Below, in pieces: positions 41,201 through 52,927 of a stretch of 64,000 nucleotides of DNA; position 1 is the first letter of the stretch, and every line of letters starts with the position of its first letter. Source of the DNA: Icerya purchasi (taxonomy: Eukaryota; Arthropoda; Insecta; Hemiptera; Monophlebidae); the NCBI GenBank assembly GCA_039619475.1, contig CM077116.1, positions 168,099,363 to 168,163,362 on the forward strand, written 5' to 3'. The position numbers and the translations under genes were made by a program. Below the pieces are notes generated by a model. That model was not told where the DNA came from and did no database searches. It worked only from the letters and a program-made list of their open reading frames with translations.

Positions 41201-44200
41201 CATGTAAAACTCGTTATAAAATAGTTGTATGTAACTTATTTTTTGTTCTGTTCTGAAATAAAACCCGTACAATAAAAATCAAAATAATTTTAACGGTCCA
41301 TCACATTATTTTAATCTGCCGAAAGTATAACCACCATCACGACAAGCAACTGAGCTCAGATATTCTCGATGTGAACAACTTTCAAGATCTCACACATTTT
41401 ATTATTAAATCGAAAATTATTAATAGTATTTAAGAATTTTAATTCCAGTAATAGCCATATATGCATTAACTACTCGTAAAAAAAAAAAAAAAAAATTTAA
41501 AGAATAACGAAGTCAAATGAAATTATCTCGTTAAAAAGGTATTATGGAAAAAATTAGTTTCTTCAAGACGATTCCAAAAGATTGAGTTCATTATGTATGC
41601 ATACTGGGGGTAAGGTAAATAGATATCAGAGTTTTAGATGGAATTACCGCTGATAGAATACGTATTTCATAATAAGCGGACGATAAATAAAAGACAAAAA
41701 TCAGAAGAAAATTTCGAAATCGTCTTGATTCGGAAACTAAATGAATAGAGGATAACTTCGCTGCTACATGTGCCGAATTCTCAAACAAGCCACATTGGAA
41801 CACATGGAATTATATTTAAATATATAAATTTAAAATATTATCCAACAATTTATACCAATGCATGTATAATTGGTGATACGAAATGCATGATAGTTGTCAA
41901 GCGAAATAAAACAATTTTTCCGACTACACCGATTGTAAATATTACACAATACAACAAATCGTACCAGAAACTGGAAAACAAAAAAAAAAAAAGAAAAAAA
42001 GAACACTTTTATTTCCTACAGCTAGCTTAACAGATAGCAATAAAATAATGTAGAATAAATTTACGTACTGGAAAAGTGCATTGACAAAAATAGGAAAGAT
42101 TGGTCAAAAAAAAAGGGGGTTAAGAATAAATTGCTTTCAATATATTCTAATTACTGGTGTAGCGATCTTTAAAATCGACCAATAACAACCGCGAGTGTAT
42201 TGTAGGACGGTATTTTTAATATTTGTTTTCGTATTTAAAACCGGCCGTTATGAAAACACAGCCAACATTATCCGTCGACAGATTATTTAACCTTGATAAC
42301 GAACGTCGAATATTATATTTTTAGCAGTGATAACATGTATACACTATTTAAATGCGCGCGCGGGAGAAAAATTACTTTTGCCTAACTACAGTGCGCAAAT
42401 ATATATGTATTCTTTCATCAGTTTCATTAACAATAAGATCGTTTGTTTATTCATATTGCACAATTATTCCCTCGTTAATCAATGAAACGCGTACCATCTT
42501 GGAATGGAGAGCCTATCATGTAGAACAAAAGACCCGCATTAAAGATTACAATAGCAAACGTAGATTCTATCTTACGTCTTCCAAAATAAACGTCCAATCC
42601 TTATCCTCCATTTCGTGAGTTCGTGGATCTTTGAACAAGGTAACTGAAGCCTCTTTATTCTCCGGAACTGGCCAAATCACCATCCCTTTCAACGGTTCCA
42701 TCATCGTCGGTTCCCAAGATAGCGGATCGGTAGCTATTCGACGGTTTTTCCGACACCAGACGACACTCAATTTATTCGGCGTCCTGCGCAATTATATTTA
42801 ACTAAAATTAATAACATTACGCGTACAATGCCTAAACGAAAATCATTAATTAAATCGTTTTCCGAATGTCGATTTTATTTCAAACAGTTTAAAAAGATTA
42901 CCATTTTATTGTACACCTCCTTCTTCCTGGTAGCGGCTAAACCAATCAGAACTGACGTTCAGTTCTACTCATTCGATACTCGTCCCCTAAACGATAATTG
43001 CAAACCGGGCAAAAGTAATAAAACTGCTTCTTTCATTCGTTCAGATTTTTCTTTTAAAATTTTAGTACAACGGTCCCGCTTTTTCTACGATCACTTTTAA
43101 AACACCCCCTTAATTAACAACCATTCTCCGTCAGGCACTTTTTCCGCAGTGATATAATTTCTCGATTGCTCGAATATTTTTCAAAATCGAAACGCTTTTT
43201 AATTACGATACCCTAACAAGGGTAGCGTTTATGTTTATCTTTTTACGGATATTTGCGATTAAATCAAACCAACATATAATAAATAATAGCCGCAGACTCA
43301 CTGACAGCCTTACATAACATCCAACAAAAATCAAATAACCCGATAACCTTACTTCGTAAATATAATCCTACAGAATTTACCACCGATGGTAACTTCTTGC
43401 GAGTTCCTAGTCACGCAAAAACATACCAGGAAATCTCATGGACGATCATGCCGCAAAAGAGGCATCCAGAATGCTCCCGGCTCCACGTATTCATACTCCA
43501 CTTGGTGACATCACGGAAGCTGGCGAAAAGTTTTTTCCGAAATTGCGGCACAGAAAAAATGGACGGAACAACAAAATCCAGCAAACCTACATAGAGTAAA
43601 ATTATCAGTTCGGGAATGGAAATTTCAACCAGAAGGTCGAAAGGATCACAGGTGGTACTGTGCCGCCTACGTATTAGCCATACAAATCTTACATATGGAT
43701 TTCAGAATCTCGCTCCACCAACCTGTGACAGGTGTCAAGTTCCCATCACCGCCCGCTGCCTTCTGACAGAATGTTCTAAGATCATTACGCTCTAGTTTCA
43801 CTTCGTTATATTCCCCTTCGTCACTCCTGTCCAACGATTCGCCATCCAGCATATGCCTTCTTAATCTTCCCAGATCAATAAACCTATTTAATAAAATATA
43901 ATAAACTTTCTAGCCGCACTTCTAGCCTAGGTGCTGTACATAGTGCGGAGGAGAAAAAAACTTAAGGTTCTAAAACAAGATTCTTTTCACCTGCTTCCGA
44001 TAGTTCATCGGTTATTTACAAGAGGCGGATAAAAAAGTTGGAGGCTCTTAAAAGGAATTACCTCCTTAAAGATATAATATCTGGAACAATACTAGTACAA
44101 AAAAAAAAGAATTAGCTAGTCAATCAGCTAATTTGGGTTTTTCGCATCGTACAAATGTAAATAACAATTTGCTGCTGTTTCAACAATTGTCGAGTGTGTG

Positions 44201-46501
44201 AAATCTGTCTCGAATACATGTGATGATGATGTGAAGTTTTTGAAAACGAGTACTGGTCGATTCGGTTTTAAATTAAATACGTCTGATGAAAATGTAAACG
44301 GTGTTTCCCGGTCACCTTTAACAGACTCATCCAGGGGCGGATCCAGAAGGACACGGGGGGGATTATGTAATCACGTAAAATCTTCTACGGTAAACAGTAG
44401 ATTTAAGAAATACCCCTTTTTTCATAAAGGAAATCAAATAGTTAACCTTTATAGAAATTTAAAAATATTCTAAAAATACATAATTATTACAGTTTAATTT
44501 AAATTTTCTTTCATTAAAATGGTAGTTTAGAAATAGTAAGAAAGGTAGTATTTTTATTATACTTTACTTTTCATTTTTTTTTATAGAGGCTTCGGTTCTT
44601 TGGGGGAATGTCCCCTATCCACCCCCCCCCCCCCGTTGATCCGCCGCTGGACCCAGCATGTAAGATAAATGAAAGCGCTTAATATTCGCTATAGGTGGCT
44701 TTTGGTTGAACGATTAAAGCAACCGTGCGTACGTCAGTAAGCTATTGCGAGTACAACAATGAACTCGATCGCTGACGAAACACGAGAAACGATTAATCGG
44801 GATTAAATAAAATTATATCTGATAACGGATTCATCTTATAATGATGGGTAAATTTGCGAAATGAAAAATCGGATGAATAGAGAGATTCCTGGAATCATCG
44901 TACGACAGGCATATTGTATGTATGCGTAACAATTATTTAACATGTGCATTTAAAATTAATTTTTAAAAATGGGCTCTATCCGAAAGTAATTGAATTAAAG
45001 TGTGTAAATTGAGGAATTTCGAAAGTAAAATACAAAATATTATCTACGCGGCGGAACTACAAGATATTCTATCGGAAGTTGTCGAAAAAACGGTAGTTAT
45101 AGACTAAAAATGAATACGTAAATAAAAACAAACGAGGATGATCATTCGCAAAAAAAAAAAAAAAAATGTTACGACCATAACGAGTAAAATTGTTTTTGTA
45201 AATAATGCAACGATCAAGAAAGTAGAGAGAAGTATATGTTTCGGAGATCGATCGAAATAAAAACGAAAACAACAAATGAATTTAGTTTCTCGCAAAAGAA
45301 TGAACAGGTGATTGTTGCGTTAATAAATAATAACGTACGCTAAGGAATTGGTAAGTAGTATGGAAAAAAGAATACAAACTTTCAACATATATGTGAGCAG
45401 CTAGATGATAGAAATCTTGGTGTAACCCCTGACTGTATATTACAACGAATGACCGAAAAAAATAAAGCGTTACTTACAATTTAAAAAATGAAAAATGAAA
45501 TATCACCAAAACGCGTGAAGGTGTATCGCAACAACTTATACGGGAAACTTTAGGCAGTATTGCAACGCCATCTGCTATTATACTGATAGAGCGAAAGCAG
45601 CGCCCAGCAAAGGGTTTTCACCGACGGCATACACTATTGAAGTAGATGAGGAAATCTTCACAGTCCATCTCAGTGATTACTATACCATCCTGGACGTGGA
45701 ACATTACGCTATCCTTTTCTGCATGGAGACGATCCTGTCTGCCATAGCAACTGGCCAGGAAGATCTCGTAGTCAGGGGAATCTTTAGTGGCTGCCTGAAC
45801 GTTAACGTACGGGATTTCTGTTCATGCACTAGTCTATCCCTGATTATGAACTTGCAGAAAGAGGGTGGAATCTCGCCATACTTTGAATCCCTGATCATGC
45901 TGGCATCTCCGGCAACAAAAGAACGTACGTGGCTGCTTATGCCACCATGCTGGTCCCAAGTCCACAAAATCCACTAGTCCGTCAAAAACAGCGGATGCCG
46001 TATCTTTATTAGACAGCAGTGGACTCGAGAATATGTTGCCACTCTCTTCTTCCTCCAAACCATTACGAGGTAGGTCAAACCATGGTGACCCCCAGATGGG
46101 ACCCCGAGGACGGACTACTGTGTGCTTAGCCGCTTGCGCCTACACTCGGGTGTCGCACAATCACGCGTTAGGTGGAAAAGACCTACCAACAGTTTGCACC
46201 TTCTGCACCTTTCAGACGCTACCATCTACCGGGCATATCCTGCTTCAATGCCCTGAATTTCAGTTTTCACTCGTTAATCTTGACATTTCGAGCCTGCAGT
46301 CTGCCCTCTCTAATACTGCACCGAGCCTAAGGTCTACGCTGATTTTCATTAGGGAAAGTGGCCTAAGATCCATTCTGTAATGCATAATTAACTTTGAGAT
46401 CGTAGTAGTTTTGATAATTGTACATGGTTCTGAAGTTGGTGATATTTATTATGAAAACAAAAAAAAATAAAAAAAGCGTAAAGAAATCCAATTGAAAATA
46501 G

Positions 46502-46532
<31 letters not shown>

Positions 46533-49500
46533 ATTGTAAAAGAGAAAATTGACGGAAAATGTAGTGCAGGGATATGAAAACTGTCGTGGCGAGTATTCTT
46601 TGAGAACAATCCGAAAGAGTCGTTACCGACTGCGGACGATAAGACCGAATGACAATAATAATCGCCAAACACTCTAATTGGAGACAAAGAAAGGAACTAC
46701 GACTATTGCAAAATTAAGGAACACGAGACCATATTACAATAGATCTGTTGTCAACATATATGAACTTAAGCATTAATAAACTTAGGAACCCGAAGGAGAA
46801 CCTATTTTATCTTCTTTCCGTTATTTATCATTTTTTTGACGCTTGCTGCACTAAAACGTCTACAGTATTTTTAATATTGTGTTTGCACAGCTATTTACAC
46901 ATAGACGAAAAATTTGATTGCAAAAATTAATTAAAAGGGAAAGAGAAAACTCTTAAAACACTGATACACAATTTTCTGACAAGTTAAGCAAATAAAATTA
47001 ATCTGTAAGATTCGATTAAAAGTTATCCCGGAATAGTGAAGTAAAATATATTTCAGAGAAATTTGAAAAAGAAATGAATATTTTGGGAGCAGTGACGGAA
47101 TTTAGGTAGATGATCGCTAATAAAAACACATATATTGAATATTCAGGAATTATATGCGCTACAATGACAAAAACAAAATTTAAAGCAATAGAGGTGATAC
47201 AGAACAAAGCGCTCAAATTGGCCTTAGGAACAATGCCATCTTCACCTAACCATGTAAATCAAGTGTTGAAGGAGCTGAGCTACCAGTTAGTTTTTTTTTT
47301 CTTACCAGAAAGTTCGGACAAAGAATTCTTAAAATACAAAGTATAGAAACAACACCCTGCTAATAGACAAATAATAATACTGGCACATATGTAGATACAG
47401 AATAAACATTGGCAGAATAAAAAGATCGCATTATTACTTAAAAGCTATCAAAAATTAAATAAGAAAGAAAGAAAAAAAGAAAAAAAGAAAAAAAGAAAAA
47501 AAGAAAGAAAGAAAGAAAGAAAGAAAGAAAACAGTTATCTGTGTGTACACCTTCGATATATAATACCATACAGAATTTTAATAGAAATAAATTATCCGTT
47601 CCGAAAGAGAAACTGTTTCTTACCGGATATGGGCATGCCGGTTAATAATTTACTTAACATTAGTTAACTTAACAGGATTGAATTTGAAGGAAAAATAACA
47701 AAATAAAAAACCTGCACGCATGCACAAACAAATTTACAATAAAATGATTAATTAGTAATAAATAATATTAACGTATCACAAATATTAAAGCTCCAGCCTT
47801 TCGAAATATGAAAAGAACCGGCGGAAAATTTGCCTATAGAAAGTGAATTACACTGGAAAACATGGAAAACCTTAAATAGAATGCGGACCGAGAACATTAA
47901 GGACGAAAAACATTTTGGAAAAATGGGAATGTCAGAGAGCAATAAATGTAACTGCGGAATTGAACAAAACTAATTTAAGGATATGATATAAAAAACTATA
48001 CCTAACAATGCGATTCAGGTTGGTGCCTACTGGGCGAAAAAGAAACTATTACGACGCTGACCGATACGACAAGAAGAAGATTAGTGATCTATAGATCATC
48101 AAGTTAATTAATGAATGACTGCCCTATTCTAATCCATTAATTATCCTTGGTATGTTAAGTCCTTCATAGCATTTTTTTATTATTTTATCTTTCTCATATT
48201 TCCATATTAATTTAGTATCAAAGTAAATTCATAAATATTTGTAAAATTCTGTTATTTCTATCGTTTTATAATTTTTAATATGGGCTGACATTAACTCTGT
48301 GTCTAGTAAATATTATTCCTTTTGTTTTATCAATTGACAAAGTTAAATTTAAAGAATTAATTATATTCATCACTTGATTCAGTGTTTTTTGACTTAGCTA
48401 TAGTATAAAGAACTATATTGTCTACAAATTGTAAAGTTTTTGTTTTCTTCTGGAATTTAATTTTACCTAAGTATATGGTGTATTATATCGTGTACCGAAT
48501 TGGACTTAATATCGATCCCTGCAGTATCCCTTCACTACATATTGTCACGATCCTGCTATGGTGTAACGTAAATAAAATTCTGGTTTTGACTTTTGGAATT
48601 CTGGCTTTACCACGCTGTGGGAAATGAAAAACGTAAACAGAATTTTATATTTTTATCTTATTTTACATTTAGATCTGTACACGGCATAGTCTTTCGTATG
48701 TATTTCGCAGGTAAAATTCGAAAGGGGTAAAGTAACGTAATTCATATTGAAAGGTTCAAACTGTTGGGAAATTGGAGTCTTATTCCCAAAAGCGGCGTAG
48801 GGCGTGGGCGACGTGGGCGACCGCCTACGTCCTTGCGCCTCAAAGGTTTATGCATTAGGTACTTAAAAACCATGACCGCGGCGAAAAAATTTTACTCGTC
48901 ATAAAACGATAAATGTAATAAGCAACTATCCGAACTGTCAACTTTTTTTTTTTTTTTAATTTAATTTTAATAAAGTACAATAGATAGATGTCGTGACATG
49001 TCGAATTTGAGTGTTTCTTTGTCAGTCGTCGATTTATGATCGTTTTGGGCTGCCAGAGTAAACTAATCAAACATACAGTAGATCACAATAGAAGAAAACT
49101 TTATCGTATTTCTTGCTGTCACCGAAACGATTAGAGAATATATTTAACTAATGCAATACTGGGAGAGCTTAAAAAAAATGGCTTAAATATTCAAAATTGT
49201 CATGGCCAAAGATACGACAATGGTGCAAATACGGCTGGCGTAAATGGTAGAGTTAAAACTCAAATATCAAATATTAATCCCAGGGCATTTTTCATAGCTG
49301 GAATCTGCTGCTGTTGGTAGACTTAGCTAATTCTTCTGTGGCAACAAAAACCTTTTGGTTTTATTCAGAAAATTTATTGGCTATTTTCAAGTTCCAGCAA
49401 ACGCTGGAAATTAATCAAAGAGCCAAATTAAAACTTACTACGAAGCCTTTATCAGACACAAGATATGAAAGTAGAATCGAAGCAGTGAAGGTCGTACTAT

Positions 49501-52500
49501 TGTGCAATTCGATGATGATGTTGAACGCATCGAAAGCATAAAAAATCAAACTGAACAATCTGGCACAGTCAGTTATTGCGATTCGGTTTTAAACAAAATT
49601 CTCAGTTTAGAATTCAATTACATGTATGGTATGAGATATTATTGCGCGTTAATGACATAGGCAAATTACGGCAATTTGTACATGTCCATTTAAGCATTGC
49701 TCTTGAATATTTACGTACATTTTGTGACTGGGTCAAGAAATACCGCGACAAACTTGATTCGAAAAATGCTTGTCTGATGCTCGTCAATTTATTGAGAAAA
49801 TCAGTTATGATCTAGCAAAAGACTTTAAAAATAATAAAAGAGGGTAGCCAAAAAGAAGAAAAGGATATTCGATTATAAAAGCGGCGATCATCCTGTACAG
49901 TCTCATAATAGACGACATGAAACAGATTTATTTTTGAATACCATGATTGATTCTATAATAAGCAATATGGATTCAAGATTTATTTCTTATAAATAATATT
50001 TTAAAAATTTCGGTTTTCCCTATGATCTAAACAAGTTAAAAAGTATATTTCCAAAGAGCAATTATTAAAAAACTGTCAAGATTTACACTGTCCTGCGAGT
50101 GGGTGAGAGCAGCGACTTCCAACCTTCCGAATTGTATGAAGAATTAATAACAATGCTCTCCCAAATTTACCCAACTTCATTAAAGTTGTGAAACATCTGC
50201 TCCAATACATAACAGAAAATAGCTTGAAAGAAATTTACCCAAATAAATTTACATGGTCATTCGACTTTTGCTAACAATACTGGTAAAGCGTTCGCTGAAA
50301 GGAGCTTTTCAAAATTAAAACGAATTAAAAATTATTTAAGAAATACAACGGGGGTAAGGAAAGACCTTTGGCAGTTTTATCTATTAAAGCAGATATCTAA
50401 GCTGAATTACGATACTATTATTAGGGAATTCAGTAGGGCTGAAAGTAAGGAATTTCAGTTTCTTTAATTCATTTCTTTTATTTTTTGTCAAATAGTTTGC
50501 ATTTTTATGAATAAAAATTGAACAGGAGCAACTATTTTTTATTTTATAAAATCCGTCTTCTCACGCTACCAGAGGACCTCGCAAAATGTACCTTGCTCAC
50601 ATAAAATTTAGGTCTTGCCCCGCCATTGCTTATTCCGATGCCGCACCAATATTATAAAGATATATAACGTAAATGAACAACGGTTAGACATGGAGATACC
50701 GCCCGGCCACCGTAAGCGACGTAATTTTGCACAATTACGCACATGGTAAGAACGAATGTGAGAGTGTGCGCGATGATGCATCGGTGCGACTGGTCGGGCA
50801 GTCCTGGCGGCTGATCCACTACCGGGGTTTTAGTGACACTCTCGGTTCGTCGGCGATTAAATCGTTTTTAGTTACATGGTTACCGTTGGTAAAGCGATCG
50901 CGTGATTGGCGGGCTCATATCAACGCTCGAATTGAATTCATTGCCCGTTGTCATAGTAATTAACACGAGTCAAAGAACTGTTGTATATATTTATTTTTTT
51001 GTTTGTCGCCGTTTATCCGAGTTTGATGTTTTGATCATCTGATCTTAGTTCCGAAGTACTCTCTTCACCGAGTAACTACGCTTTGTCTAATTGCGTGAAT
51101 ATATATTTTATTTGGTTAACAATTGAATTTATTCGTGTCAATTACGCGACCCACAACACGAGCCTCCGAGAGGGGCTGATAATTTGAGAGGACACGGCGG
51201 TCGAGCCGCCGTAAGATAGTCCATCCCTTTCTTCTTGTTAAGGTCGTAATACTGGAAGAGTGTAGAGAAGCTGCATTCACGAGCTCTCAGGATTGAGAGC
51301 ACGACAATATAACTAATGTATCCTCATATATATTTTTCTTTGACGTTTAATGACAATCATTTAATTACTGAAATAATTTAATATCCAATTACATCCTATT
51401 ATGGAACCAATTAAAAAATATCTCATTTTCTCGGGTTTCCTCTGCTTCTACTCCACTTTGTCCTTTTCATTCCCCTCCTACATATATTTCTTGTAACTCT
51501 GATATCATATTTTATCTGAATGTTCGACCCTTTCTGCTGATCAATCGTCCTTCTACTCTTCTCTTTCTAAAACTCGGTATCCCTACTCCCTTCATCGGTG
51601 CTTTCTTTATTCTCTTATTTCCTTCTACTTCTGTTGTTCCTGTTCTCGAGTTATTTTTATCCTCTATCCTCAAAGTTTTAAAAACATAACTTTCTCTTTC
51701 TTCTCATTTCTTGGGCTAATATTCTAGTTGATAAATCCATTAAAAAAAAAAAAAAAAATGTAGTGGAAAGTTGAACTCTCTTCAATTCCTTTCTAAAGAG
51801 ATTTCGCTTCGAAATTGCTTTTTTTATATTTACTGTAAGTGATCTAGAGTCACCGTCATTAATACGAAGAAAAAAAAAATACAATAAAAATGTGTGTCGC
51901 ACATAATACGGACACTTATTAGACTGAAGAATTATAATTCAATCCATTTTTTACTCTGAAAGTAAGTAGGTATTGTGCTATCTGATACTAAAAAATTACA
52001 ACTGTTTGAATTTTGAAAGCTCATTAACCGGAAAACCTATCGAACTGCTTACAGAAGCCATACTTTACATGTTAATAAGAGACCAATACACGCTACGCAT
52101 TCGTTGTTGTCCTAAGAAATACTGAAAAATAAATCGATTACTCTCTATAATTTTTAGAGCTCTACCAATTTTCCATCGTCTTAATTATTTACGAAAGCGC
52201 AAAAAATAAAATAAATAAAAAGTCAGAAACATCACTTCTTACAGTGTATCTTTAGAATAACATTGTATTAACAAAATATAAATTTTCTTTCGAAAATTAT
52301 CTTCCTCATGTTGGTTGATACCAACGCTGACTGGTATTTTATTTCATACCATGATACAAATCTAAGAGTGTAACACACTAAAAAATACAAACATCACCAC
52401 CTCATATTTACACAGGCGAGACGGCGTGATGAACATAGTGTGCCTGACTGCAAAAAGACACAGAGCGCAAAGCCCACGCACAATAAAACATATTTTCGAA

Positions 52501-52887
52501 GGTCAACAGTTTAGAATCTGTTTAATTTTTCTTAATATTCAGAAGATCTTCAACGTATACCCACATCGTTGAATTTTAATTCGTTCACGAACATTTTCAT
52601 TAAATACAAATAAATGTCGAACAATTACATTAAATTATTTACAGCTATTAAATGCAATTAAGTGGCTCAAAACAAATCACAGTTAAATAGGTTACTACAG
52701 TATAGTTAGTGTACAGTTTTAAACGTTAATTATAGATCTACCATTTAAAGAAATTAATGACCTTTTAATAAATAGCAATTATAAAATTAATCTCCATAAT
52801 AATATTGATTAGTCACATTTACTTTACAGTTCTTTTCACAATCTGTACTGATTTTTTAAATAAATAAATATAATATATTTATGTATG

Positions 52888-52927
<40 letters not shown>

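Noticed and set aside
42567..42791. Single-exon 74-codon ORF starting at the Met above exon 2
   Set aside because: That Met codon overlaps the splice acceptor; phase and homology show the exon starts at 42783 and continues from exon 1.
45704..46058. Minus-strand open frames over the LINE at 45590-46380
   Set aside because: Shadows of the plus-strand RNase H and zinc-knuckle region.
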